A stretch of 57,579 bases of DNA, from assembly GCA_937959115.1 (NCBI GenBank), contig CALGAW010000065.1:1-57579 (forward strand), in the 5' to 3' direction. A program made the position numbers and the translations under genes. The stretch's first letter is position 1. Every line of letters starts with the position of its first letter. Source of the stretch: an uncultured Saprospiraceae bacterium (GTDB lineage Bacteria > Bacteroidota > Bacteroidia > Chitinophagales > Saprospiraceae). A model generated the notes under the pieces. That model ran no database searches, was not told the origin of the DNA, and saw only the letters and a program-made list of their open reading frames with translations. This document shows positions 25,333-35,023 of the stretch, one piece after another.

Positions 25333-28300
25333 TTAGTCGGCTATTATAAAACGCTTCACAACCTCGCCTCCGTCTTTCGATTTAATGGAGACAACGTAGG
25401 TTCCTGCAGCGGCATAAGATACATCAACAGGAATGTAAAAGCTTGATCCTCTTAATGAAACGTTCAGCAACTGCTGCCCAAGTAGGGTGTAGATATTAAA
25501 TTCTAAGTCCTCTACCTGATTAAATTCAAGATTAACAGTAAACTGACCATTACTTGGATTTGGAAACAGTTCAAACAAGGCTAATGATTCAATCTCCTCT
25601 GCTGAAGTTGGATTCCAAATTCCTACCGTGCCTGTTGTAGTACAGCCATTCGCATCGATAATGATAACCGTGTATGTTCCTGTAGCCAAGCCTGTTGCCA
25701 GTTGAGTCGTTTGTCCATCACTCCATTGGTAAGTGTAGCCAGGAGTTCCTCCGCTTACATTCACACCAGCAGATCCCATGTCATTCGTAGGACCAGGAGG
25801 GGTAGTGTACCAGCTAAGAGTCATTGGGGCAGGTTCTGTAATACTTACCGTTATGACTGCTATACAGTTGTTGACATCCGTAACCACGCATGTATAGTTA
25901 CCCGGTGCTAATCCACTCAAATCTTCTACATTCAATCCATTCCAGTCATAAGTAAATGGTCCAGTACCATTCGTTACCGTTAAGTCAATTGCGCCATCAT
26001 TTGATCCGTTACAAGTGACATTCGTTTGCAAAGCAGATAATGCAGGACCGTTAGCAGCACTGGTTACTGAGCCTGAGCCAATCGTAACACAACCATTTGT
26101 ATCGGTTATAGTAACGGTATAAACACCTGTTGCTAAACCACCTATTGTTGGCATTGTTGCCCCTGTATTCCATAAGTAAGTGTATGGAGAAGTTCCGCCT
26201 GTTCCAAGCGCACTAGCGGTACCATCATTAGCACTACATTGACTGTTAGCGCTTTGTACAGTTACAGCCAACGCAGCGGGTTCGTTTACAGTTACACTTA
26301 CAACATCTACACAAGTGCCGCTGGTTACTGTGACCATATAGGTTCCAGCTGGTAAATTATTGATAGATGCCGTGTTTTGACCTGTGCTCCATTGGTAAGT
26401 AAATGTACCAGGATTGGTTACAGTAGCAGAACCACTGTTGTCACCATTACAGGCTAAGCTTGTACCTACGACTTGAGCAGAAAGAACACCACCATCAATA
26501 ATAGTAGTCGATTGTATTTGAGAACATCCACCGGAATCCGTGACCGTTACAGTATACGTTCCTGCAGTAAGATTGTTTATTGTTTGTGTAACCGCAGCAT
26601 TATTCCAAAGGAATGTAAATGGTGGAACACCTCCTCCCGCTGTAGCAGAAGCCGAACCAGTAGCATCTCCACAAGTTGTTCCAGTATTGCCAATCGTAAC
26701 CGCTATATTACAACTACAGTTATTGGTAATCGTTACTAAGATTGTAGTATTGCAACCAAACGCATCCGTAATGACTACACTATAGTTTCCAGCTGTTAAG
26801 CCAGTAGCAGTTGGAGTTGTTTGATTCCCTGCTGAGACATCCCATTGATAAGTGTATGGCCCTGTTCCTCCAGCAGCACTTGCTGTAGCTGTACCATCAT
26901 TCCCGAAGCAAGATTCAAACGTCGTAACCGAAGTTCCTTGGACATTACAAACACAGCCATCAGTAACCGTTACTTGCTGTACAACTGAGCATCCATTAGC
27001 GTCAGTCGCTGTCACTGCATATCCTCCAATTACAAGTCCTGTTGCGATCTGTGTCATCTGATTTCCTGCTGCGGCATCCCATAAGTATGTGAACGGAGGT
27101 AATCCTCCTGTTACATTAATAGTTGCAGTTCCATCGTTGGCAGCGCAGGAAGTTGAGGTAGAGGATATTGTTCCAATTACATTACAGACACAACCATCTA
27201 ACACTGCAATCTGATTGATAGCGGTACATCCATTTGCATCGGTGGTTGTCACAACATAAGCACCAACTGGCAAGTTTATCGCCGTTTGTGTGGTTTGATT
27301 GTTTGCATTTGCATCCCATAGATAGGTATATGGCATTGTTCCACCAGTGGGCGTAGCGGTTGCAGAACCATCACTACCAGCACAAGTCGTATTTACAACG
27401 GTGACAAAGGCAGAAACATTACACACACATCCGTCAAGTATGGTTGCTTGTTGAACAACTGAACATCCAAAGGCATCCGTTATTGTAACGCTGTAGCCAC
27501 CGACATTAAGACCTACTGCGGTTTGGGCAGTTTGGTTACCAGCTGCAGCATCCCATAAATAAGTATATGGTGTAGTACCTCCTGTTGGGTTAGCGGTGGC
27601 AGAACCATCACTTCCGGCGCAGGTTGTATTACTTGAAGAAATAGTTGCCATTACGTTACAAACACAAGCATCTGAAACCGTTACTTGCTGAGCGGCAGTA
27701 CATCCATTGTCGTCAGTAACAGTTACGGAGTAGACACCTGGAACCAAGTTTATTGCAACTTGAGCGGTCTGGCCGCCAGTTGTAGCATCCCATAGATAGG
27801 TGTAAGGTATTGTTCCACCTGCTGGTGTAATCGTAGCCGTACCATCACTTCCTGCGCAAGTAGCACCTGTAGAAGAAGTGGTTGCGCTTGGTCCACCAAT
27901 ATTATTCACTACAACAGTAGTTACAACACTACAATTGTTCATGTCAAGAACGGTAACCATGTAGGAGCCTGCTGCAAGATTGATTGCTGTTTGAGCAGTT
28001 TGCCCATTATCCCAAATGTAAGTATAACCAGGCATTCCTCCTGCAGGATTCGCGGTAGCCGTACCATTACTATTTCCACAAGTTGCATCAACAGAAGTCG
28101 AAGTAATTGTAGGTCCATTTGTTGAAGCAACAGTTACTGTTTCAACTGCTGTACAATTATTTGAATCTGTTACAGTGACCATGTATGAACCAGCTCCAAG
28201 GTTGATAGCCGTTTGCGTCGTTTGTCCAGCGGCACTCCAATTGTATGTGTAGGGCATTGTTCCTCCAGTAGGATTGGCAGTAGCACTACCATTGTTTGCC

Positions 28301-31300
28301 CCACAAGTTGCATTCGAAGTTGTCGTAGTTAATGAAGGTCCAGCTGTTGTTGAAACAGTTGTAGTTTGTATTGCAACACAGTTGTTTGTATCCGTAACAG
28401 TGACAGTATAGGAACCTGCACCAAGGTTGATTGCAGTAGGAGTAGTTTGTCCATCGTTCCAATTATAGGTGAATGGCATTGAACCTCCAATTGGTGTTGC
28501 TGTAGCTGTTCCATTTGTATTACCACAAGTTGCGTTGGTTGAAGCAACGGTAACTGTAGGTCCACCAGTAGAACTGACATTCCCAGAAACTACTGTTGTA
28601 CAATTATTACTATCTGTAATACTTACCATGTATGTACCTGCACCAAGATTAATTGCTGTCTGTACCGTTTGTCCGTCATTCCATGCATAAGTATAAGGCA
28701 TCATTCCTCCTTGTGGAGTAGCAGTAGCAGTACCATTGTTTGAACCACAAGTTGCATTAGTGGTTGAAACAGTCCCTGTTGGACCAGCAGTAGAGCTAAC
28801 CGTTCCAGAAACAACTACGGTACAGTTATTACCGTCGGTAATTGTTACCATGTAAGCACCTGCACCAAGATTTATTGCGGTTTGAACAGTTTGTCCATCA
28901 TTCCAATTGTAGGTGTAAGGCATTGTTCCACCTTGCGGAGTAGCTGTTGCGGTTCCATTGTTGTTTCCGCAAGTTGCATTTGTAGACGAAACGGTTCCCG
29001 CAGGGCCTCCAGTTGAGGTAACGCTCACAGTTTCAACGATTGGACAATTATTGCTATCTGTTATGGTCACGGAGTAAGAACCGGCGGCAAGGTTGATTGC
29101 TGTTTGGACTGTTTGTCCATTGTTCCAGTTGTACGTATAAGGCGGTGTTCCTCCCGCGGGGGTGGCAGTTGCAGATCCATTGTTTGATCCGCAAGTAGCA
29201 TTCGTAGAACTAACGGTAGCCGTTGGTCCACCTGGGCTTGCGATGGTCGTAGAAACAATGGCAGTACATCCATTATTATCTTCAACCGTAACTATATATG
29301 TTCCTGCAGCTAAGCCGGTAGCAGTAGGGGTTGTTTGCCCATTAGCAGCAGCGTCCCAAGTATAAGTGTATGGGAGGGTACCACCTGTTGAAGTTGCCGT
29401 TATTGAACCATTAGCACTTCCACATGCGGGATTCATGGGACTAGTAGCGGCGGATAACAGACTAGGTCCACTTACCGTTCCATTTGATACAACTGCGCAA
29501 CTTGCTGCATCTGTAACGGTTACATCATATGTTCCTAAGCATAGACCAGAAGCAGTCTGAGTAATCTGTCCGTCACTCCAAAGGTAGGTGAATGGTCCCG
29601 TACCACTTGCTGGAGTGGCGGTAATACTTCCATCACAGAGATTATTACAAGATTCGTTATTTGTAGTTGTACTTACTGTCATGTTACAGCTGCCGCAATT
29701 ATCAGTGACAGTTACGGTTGTAACTACTTGGCAACTGTTTCCATCTGTTACTGAAACTGAATAGGTCCCAGAACTTAAATTGACAGCTGTTTGAGTTGTT
29801 TGGTTGGCTGCTGCTGCATCCCAAAGATAAGTATAAGGCGTTGGGCCACCAACACCGTTTACAGTAGCAGTACCGTTTCCTGTATTACAAGTTTCTACGG
29901 TAGAAGTGGTTGTAAGTACTGGGCCACCAATTGTGCCAACTACACCTGAGTCTGTAACAGAACAGCCATTAAAATCTGTTACTGTTACCACGTAAGTACC
30001 AGCCATTACACCAAACAAGTTGGCTGTAGTGGCTCCTGTATCCCATATGTAGGTAAATCCGCCAGCACCACCACCTGCTGCACATTGTAGTGCACCATTC
30101 GCGACACCACAATTAGCGTTCTGTAATGTCACTACGGTTGTACTTATTGTCCCTGGCTCAGAAACGGAGGCTTGGGAGGTTGCTGTGCAGCCATTTGTGT
30201 CGGTTACTGTTACGGTGTAAGTTCCAGCAGTTAACCCAGTAGCTGTTTGTGTTGTTTGTGCGTTTGCATCATCCCAAACATACATAAACCCTGGAGTACC
30301 GCCCGTTGCATTCACAGCAACAGAGCCATCGGCACCACCTCCACAAGAAGCGTTCCCTACAGTTTGGGCACTTGCATTTACTCCAGGAACATTATTAATA
30401 TTTACTGCCGCTGTTGTTGAACAGCCATTTGTATCTGTTATGGTTACTTGCCAAGCTCCTGGAGCAAGGTTAGAAACAGTTGCATTCATGGTGTTTCCTG
30501 GGTCATTCCATTGATAAGTATAACCTGGTGTTCCACCAGAACCTGTAGCTGTTGCTACGCCATCATTTTGACCACTACAGGAGCCATTACTGACTACTGT
30601 TGCTGATCCTTGAACACCCGTTGGCTGTGTAATCGTTACGGTTAGGGTCTGAGCACAACCAGTGGCATCTGAAAGGGTTACATTTGTATTTCCAAAAGGT
30701 AAATTGATAGCGGTTTGTGTTGTTTGAACGGGTACAGTTGCCCAGCTATATGTATATGGCGGTGTTCCACCTGAAGGATTGACGGTTGCTGAGCCATCGT
30801 TACCACCATTACATGATATGTTTTGAATCACACTTGTTACGCCTGAAACTCCTCCAGGAGATACAAGCGTTACAGATCCTACCATTGAACAGCCCATGTT
30901 GTCTGTAACAGTAACAGTGTAGGTGCCTGCTGCCAAACCAATTACGATGGTGGTTACATCACCTGTGCTCCAAAGGTAAGAAAGAGGTGGCATACCCCCC
31001 GAACCTTGTACATTCACAACACCATTCGAAGCTCCACAAGTTGGTTGTTGACCGATTGAAGTTGAAACAGTAATAGGAATTGGTTCCGTTAAGGTTACGG
31101 TATCAAGAACCGTACATCCGTTATTATCTGTTACGGTAACGGTTTGCATGCCAGTCATTAAGTTCATAGCGGTTTGCGTCATTTCTCCACTACTCCAATT
31201 GTAGGAGTAGGGCATTGATCCACCATTAGCAGTTACTGTAGCATTACCATCTGAGCCACCACCGCAAGATACGTCACTATTCACTGTGGCTGAGGAGGTC

Positions 31301-33699
31301 ATGCCAGCAGGTTCGGAAACAGTGATTGAAACTATTGAGTAACATCCGTTTGCATCTGTTGCTGTTGCATTGTAGGTTCCTTGGCAGAGACCAGTTGCTG
31401 TTTGGTTGGGTTGACCTGCAGCTGCGCCGTCCCATACATACGTATATGGAGGAACACCCGAGCCTGGAGTAACAGTAGCTGTACCATCACATCCAGCATT
31501 ACAGTTCGGTTCGGTAAAAGAAGTTGTTGGGTTAACATTACAACCACATTGGTTAATTGTAACGTAATTGACTAATTCTGTTGTGTCAATCATACACCCA
31601 TTTCTAGCAATATGAAGGACATTATAGTTTCCTGGTACCGGATAAGAAACAGTAACACTTGGATTTGTTGAAGAGGCTGGAGTTCCACCAGGGAATATCC
31701 ATTCTACGTCAGTAATATTATTTCCAGAACAGTTAAAGTTAATTCCAATGTTTTCACACACAGATGGATTAAGTGGAGTAATCGTTGGCGTTGGAGGTGT
31801 TCCAATTACTGGCCAAATTAAATGGGCAACATTAAAGCCCCATGAGGCAGGTGTCTCCGTGTAACTATGCCATGTCAAATCACTGTGTTGTTCCCATGCT
31901 GTGGATGGAATCACTTGTGAGTTTGCAGTATGTGTAAGTGCAATTGCATCACCTGCTCCATAGATAAAGTCTATTCCAACGTAAAACTGTCGTCCAGCAG
32001 GCATGGCAACAAAGTTCGGAAATTCAAAGTAATGAATGAACGGTTGGTTTCCATTAGCAGTAAAAATCGTTTGCATTGAAGTATAGCTAACTGGCATCTG
32101 GAATAATGGTGCCCCAATTGGTCCAGCTGGGCCACCTGACCAAACTGAGACATTAAAGGTAGAAAGCGTTGATCCAGCTGTAACAAAACCAATTCCTAGA
32201 TAAGCTCCTTTGATATGGGAATGAACACCACCAGCATAATCAAAATAATCAGCTTTTGCAATGTCTCCATAGTTGTTGTGTCCAGAAATGTAACCAGAGG
32301 AATTCGATGCAGTCAATGTCGGCGTATGAATACCATCCAAGAAGTTCATTAATGTATCGCAAACTTCAGTACAAATACTTAAAACATTCACTGACTCAAT
32401 TAAAGAACAGCCTGAACCGTCTGATACAGTCACCGTATATGAGCCAGGAGCTAGGTTGTTTATATTTGCTGTCGTTGCACTGGTATTCCAGAGATAGTTA
32501 ATGGGTGGAGTTGCACCATTTACAGTCACTCCAGCAGTACCATTATTGTTGCAATCGGCTGGTGTTGAATTGGTAGCAATTGTGAGACTTCCACAAGCAT
32601 TACTACATGCATTTGAATTGCCAAGAGAAGCTCTCCTAGGACTTACAGACATAACAGTTTGAATTCTTGTCTTTTGATCTTGCGTAAAGATATTCATGCA
32701 AAAGTCATCGGTATAATCCATATAGTTTTCAATCTGGTCGATACTACCACAAGAGGTATGGCCATTGGGGCATCCAAAATTAGATGCATCTGAAGTTGGT
32801 GTGTCATTACAGAAGTCATCAACTCCACAACCAGCATCTCCCCAGATATGTCTTAGACCAACCCAGTGTCCAATTTCGTGTGTCAGTGTTCTTCCTTGGT
32901 TGTAAGGTGCACCGCCAGGGAAGGGAAGTGTTGTACTTCCAATTGAAGTTGAGGTACACACAACACCATCTGTATTTGCTGCGCCACCGTTGGCAGGCAT
33001 TCCTCCTAATCCAGAGTTGGAAGGAAATTGAGCATACCCAAGAATTCCTCCTGATAATCTACATACCCAAACGTTGCAATAATCGTTTGGATTCCAAATA
33101 GTAGCAGGCTTAATCGTTCCATCCACATATCCAGTGCCATAAGGAGGATTAGTAAATCCTTGAGAGGTCGTAGAAATTCTGTTTATCCCTGGTTCAGCCA
33201 AGGTATTTCCTTGAGGGTCAATTTCTGCAGGGCAAAATTCGATTTCTGTATCCGCTCCTACAGGGTTATTATTATCACCTGAAGTACCAGCGATTTTTCT
33301 AAAATCATTGTTTAACTGAACGATTTGAGCATTTACGTAATTTGTACCAATATTATCTCCAGTACCAGGGGCTTGGTTAGGGTGAATAATATGAAAGATA
33401 ATTGGTATCGTAATGACCGCATTTTTTGCACTATTCTTTTTTCGTTTTTGGATTTCACTACTTACCCAAGCTTCGAATTGCTGATCATCTAAAATGCTTT
33501 TTGGGTATTGAGCTTGTCGCCATTTATGCATCTCAACAGAAGCACACCGTTTGTCTGTGATGACTGGTGGGCCAACATCTATTCCTCTTTCAAGTCTTTG
33601 TTCAGATTGAAGAGTTGAGATTGGAGTTTGAGCTTCTATGAAAAAGGAAAGCCATATAAAAATGGCAGTAAACAAGGAGGACTTAATATTGAATTGCAT
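25333..33699 (-). CDS. Giant secreted M43 metalloprotease with about 27 SprB repeats and a T9SS sorting domain
   Basis: A 2788-residue exoprotein. Signal peptide to about residue 24. An M43 (pappalysin/cytophagalysin) protease domain at about 95-365 has the zinc motif HEIGHWVGLRH (274-284) and Met-turn NYMDYTDD (325-332), with several Cys pairs. One SprB-like repeat (about 369-440) is followed by a beta domain (about 445-635) and a PKD-like domain (about 640-717). Twenty-six more SprB repeats of about 72-78 residues run to about 2700; the unit is TCxGNDGTATATxxGGTPPYTY, W, TxTAxxLxxGxYxVTVTDxxGC. A type A T9SS sorting domain (LFELFPNPSNGQ... KRFIIAD) ends it. The array should make a long filament on the cell surface with the protease at its tip. 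SprB-like repeats serve gliding or adhesion in relatives. Domain calls are secure; role is inferred. Confidence 0.93.
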   Translation of the reverse strand: MQFNIKSSLFTAIFIWLSFFIEAQTPISTLQSEQRLERGIDVGPPVITDKRCASVEMHKWRQAQYPKSILDDQQFEAWVSSEIQKRKKNSAKNAVITIPIIFHIIHPNQAPGTGDNIGTNYVNAQIVQLNNDFRKIAGTSGDNNNPVGADTEIEFCPAEIDPQGNTLAEPGINRISTTSQGFTNPPYGTGYVDGTIKPATIWNPNDYCNVWVCRLSGGILGYAQFPSNSGLGGMPANGGAANTDGVVCTSTSIGSTTLPFPGGAPYNQGRTLTHEIGHWVGLRHIWGDAGCGVDDFCNDTPTSDASNFGCPNGHTSCGSIDQIENYMDYTDDFCMNIFTQDQKTRIQTVMSVSPRRASLGNSNACSNACGSLTIATNSTPADCNNNGTAGVTVNGATPPINYLWNTSATTANINNLAPGSYTVTVSDGSGCSLIESVNVLSICTEVCDTLMNFLDGIHTPTLTASNSSGYISGHNNYGDIAKADYFDYAGGVHSHIKGAYLGIGFVTAGSTLSTFNVSVWSGGPAGPIGAPLFQMPVSYTSMQTIFTANGNQPFIHYFEFPNFVAMPAGRQFYVGIDFIYGAGDAIALTHTANSQVIPSTAWEQHSDLTWHSYTETPASWGFNVAHLIWPVIGTPPTPTITPLNPSVCENIGINFNCSGNNITDVEWIFPGGTPASSTNPSVTVSYPVPGNYNVLHIARNGCMIDTTELVNYVTINQCGCNVNPTTSFTEPNCNAGCDGTATVTPGSGVPPYTYVWDGAAAGQPNQTATGLCQGTYNATATDANGCYSIVSITVSEPAGMTSSATVNSDVSCGGGSDGNATVTANGGSMPYSYNWSSGEMTQTAMNLMTGMQTVTVTDNNGCTVLDTVTLTEPIPITVSTSIGQQPTCGASNGVVNVQGSGGMPPLSYLWSTGDVTTIVIGLAAGTYTVTVTDNMGCSMVGSVTLVSPGGVSGVTSVIQNISCNGGNDGSATVNPSGGTPPYTYSWATVPVQTTQTAINLPFGNTNVTLSDATGCAQTLTVTITQPTGVQGSATVVSNGSCSGQNDGVATATGSGGTPGYTYQWNDPGNTMNATVSNLAPGAWQVTITDTNGCSTTAAVNINNVPGVNASAQTVGNASCGGGADGSVAVNATGGTPGFMYVWDDANAQTTQTATGLTAGTYTVTVTDTNGCTATSQASVSEPGTISTTVVTLQNANCGVANGALQCAAGGGAGGFTYIWDTGATTANLFGVMAGTYVVTVTDFNGCSVTDSGVVGTIGGPVLTTTSTVETCNTGNGTATVNGVGGPTPYTYLWDAAAANQTTQTAVNLSSGTYSVSVTDGNSCQVVTTVTVTDNCGSCNMTVSTTTNNESCNNLCDGSITATPASGTGPFTYLWSDGQITQTASGLCLGTYDVTVTDAASCAVVSNGTVSGPSLLSAATSPMNPACGSANGSITATSTGGTLPYTYTWDAAANGQTTPTATGLAAGTYIVTVEDNNGCTAIVSTTIASPGGPTATVSSTNATCGSNNGSATATPAGGTPPYTYNWNNGQTVQTAINLAAGSYSVTITDSNNCPIVETVSVTSTGGPAGTVSSTNATCGNNNGTATATPQGGTMPYTYNWNDGQTVQTAINLGAGAYMVTITDGNNCTVVVSGTVSSTAGPTGTVSTTNATCGSNNGTATATPQGGMMPYTYAWNDGQTVQTAINLGAGTYMVSITDSNNCTTVVSGNVSSTGGPTVTVASTNATCGNTNGTATATPIGGSMPFTYNWNDGQTTPTAINLGAGSYTVTVTDTNNCVAIQTTTVSTTAGPSLTTTTSNATCGANNGSATANPTGGTMPYTYNWSAAGQTTQTAINLGAGSYMVTVTDSNNCTAVETVTVASTNGPTITSTSVDATCGNSNGTATANPAGGMPGYTYIWDNGQTAQTAINLAAGSYMVTVLDMNNCSVVTTVVVNNIGGPSATTSSTGATCAGSDGTATITPAGGTIPYTYLWDATTGGQTAQVAINLVPGVYSVTVTDDNGCTAAQQVTVSDACVCNVMATISSSNTTCAGSDGSATANPTGGTTPYTYLWDAAAGNQTAQTAVGLNVGGYSVTITDAFGCSVVQQATILDGCVCNVSAFVTVVNTTCAGSDGSATATPTGGTMPYTYLWDANANNQTTQTAINLPVGAYVVTTTDANGCTAINQIAVLDGCVCNVIGTISSTSTSCAANDGTATINVTGGLPPFTYLWDAAAGNQMTQIATGLVIGGYAVTATDANGCSVVQQVTVTDGCVCNVQGTSVTTFESCFGNDGTATASAAGGTGPYTYQWDVSAGNQTTPTATGLTAGNYSVVITDAFGCNTTILVTITNNCSCNIAVTIGNTGTTCGDATGSASATAGGGVPPFTFLWNNAAVTQTINNLTAGTYTVTVTDSGGCSQIQSTTIIDGGVLSAQVVGTSLACNGDNSGSATVTNPGTFTYQWSTGQNTASINNLPAGTYMVTVTSGTCVDVVSVTVNEPAALAVTVQSANSQCSANDGTASALGTGGTSPYTYLWNTGATMPTIGGLATGVYTVTITDTNGCVTIGSGSVTSAANGPALSALQTNVTCNGSNDGAIDLTVTNGTGPFTYDWNGLNVEDLSGLAPGNYTCVVTDVNNCIAVITVSITEPAPMTLSWYTTPPGPTNDMGSAGVNVSGGTPGYTYQWSDGQTTQLATGLATGTYTVIIIDANGCTTTGTVGIWNPTSAEEIESLALFELFPNPSNGQFTVNLEFNQVEDLEFNIYTLLGQQLLNVSLRGSSFYIPVDVSYAAAGTYVVSIKSKDGGEVVKRFIIAD
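25610..31540 (-). repeat. Array of 26 SprB-type repeats (about 220-240 bp each)
   Basis: Coding repeats of the gene at 25333-33699. Each has a near-start Cys, a GGxxPYTYxW strand, a QTxTAxxLxxGxY turn and a VTVTDxxGC end. Repeats from about 27895 to 29235 are the most alike (NATCGxNNGTATATPxGG), which points to recent internal duplication; the flanking ones are more diverged. Confidence 0.9.
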
Positions 33700-33848
33700 A
33701 ACAACAAGTTTAGTATTGATACTAAGGGTTAGTAGTAGTTAATAAGAGTAAAGTGAGGATTTAGGTGTATCCTAACAAATTTAATAAAAAAAATGTCGAA
33801 TTGGGTTTATATACTAGACGTAAATGGTGTAAAACAGTTAAAATATTG

Positions 33849-35006
33849 TTAAGGTTCGCTATTCAAAAAATGCTTTTCTAACAAATCAACCGTTTTTTTA
33901 GCATTTGTGGTATTCGAAAATGGAGAGTTTTGGAGTAAAATTTCTCTTTTTTGAATTTCGATTGATGTAAAATCCTTCTCCATTAAGTCGCTGATTTTTT
34001 CGATTATTTCTTCAGGAGAATCCTTGATACTGCATAAGCTTTCAAGTCCTGTATTCTGAATGATTGGATGATTGACAAGGCAGTGCCTCCCTTTATATAA
34101 GGCATTGAGAAGCTTCAATTTCATTCCTGCATGGTTAAAAGAAATTAGGATGTTTATTTGAGCATTTTTGATTATAGATTCCATCTCATCATTCGACAGA
34201 TTTGCTTTGACTTCTACGTTTTTGTGCTGCTTTGCTTTGTCAATCAAAAGAGCTGTTGGATTTAATCCGGCAAGAATTAGTTTTACCTTAAGTTTTGAAA
34301 ATATTTTTTCGATTAAAAACAGCGCGGCATTTTCGTTGTCTTTTACACTTAGATCTCCATGATAAAGGGCATAATTACCAATTCCAGTTAAACATTGCAC
34401 ACTTTCATTTGAATGAAAAGCAGATTGATGCTCAAGTCCTTTCGGTTGGAATGTGTTAAAATAATCAGTTTCATCGGAAGAAATTGTAAACAAATGATCT
34501 GCGTTTTTGATCATATTATTCTCTTCAAAACGCTTTAGTTTAGATGCTTCTATTTTAAAGAATAACTTTTTTACCCAATTCTTTTCCTGACGATAAAGAC
34601 TTAAATAATATTTCCACTCCACATTATGCAAACGTACCATTTTAAGCCTTTCTTTAAACTCAAAGTGGTTTAATAAATAACAACAATGCGTCCCTTGGAA
34701 TAAAATGGGATGATTGTCTTTTAATAAGTTATGTTTAAGCGTGTTATTTCTTCTAGAATATACAATGTAGGGTAATCTAGACAGTTGGCTTGCAATGCCT
34801 GTTTTCCTAGGATAATAATGCACTTCCTGGCAATACTTTTCTAGTTGAACTGCTTTTTTTCTTCCATAATGAAAACTATGTAGTATGACCTTGATATTTA
34901 ACTCAGACAGGGTTTTTAGTTGATAAAAGACATCAATAACACCACCATAATTAGCAGGGTAGGGCACATTAAACGAAATCATATGGACCGTAATGTCTTT
35001 ATTCAT
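33849..35006 (-). CDS. Glycosyltransferase, GT-B fold (GT4-like)
   Basis: A 385-residue cytoplasmic glycosyltransferase-like protein. N-lobe: HMISFNVPYPANYGGVIDVF (Gly-rich acceptor-side loop), then VRLHNVEWKYY. C-lobe: GNYALYHGDLSVKDNENAAL, KLILAGLNP, NVEVKANLSNDEMESIIKNA and ALYKGRHCLVNHP. The canonical GT4 E-x7-E region is weak, so the donor cannot be guessed. It is 17 bases downstream of a second glycosyltransferase gene and is the last gene of the DUF6089-recQ-GT-GT operon. Likely role: surface or secreted glycan assembly. Confidence 0.8.
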   Translation of the reverse strand: MNKDITVHMISFNVPYPANYGGVIDVFYQLKTLSELNIKVILHSFHYGRKKAVQLEKYCQEVHYYPRKTGIASQLSRLPYIVYSRRNNTLKHNLLKDNHPILFQGTHCCYLLNHFEFKERLKMVRLHNVEWKYYLSLYRQEKNWVKKLFFKIEASKLKRFEENNMIKNADHLFTISSDETDYFNTFQPKGLEHQSAFHSNESVQCLTGIGNYALYHGDLSVKDNENAALFLIEKIFSKLKVKLILAGLNPTALLIDKAKQHKNVEVKANLSNDEMESIIKNAQINILISFNHAGMKLKLLNALYKGRHCLVNHPIIQNTGLESLCSIKDSPEEIIEKISDLMEKDFTSIEIQKREILLQNSPFSNTTNAKKTVDLLEKHFLNSEP

Positions 35007-35023
35007 AGAAGTTTTAATGTGTT

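Noticed and set aside
25702-29560. Many plus-strand open frames across the giant gene
   Set aside because: They lie opposite the SprB array and repeat with its period; they are antisense shadows of a repetitive gene.
25610-31540. CRISPR-like periodic repeats
   Set aside because: The period is about 220-240 bp, the units are coding and there are no short identical repeats with unique spacers.
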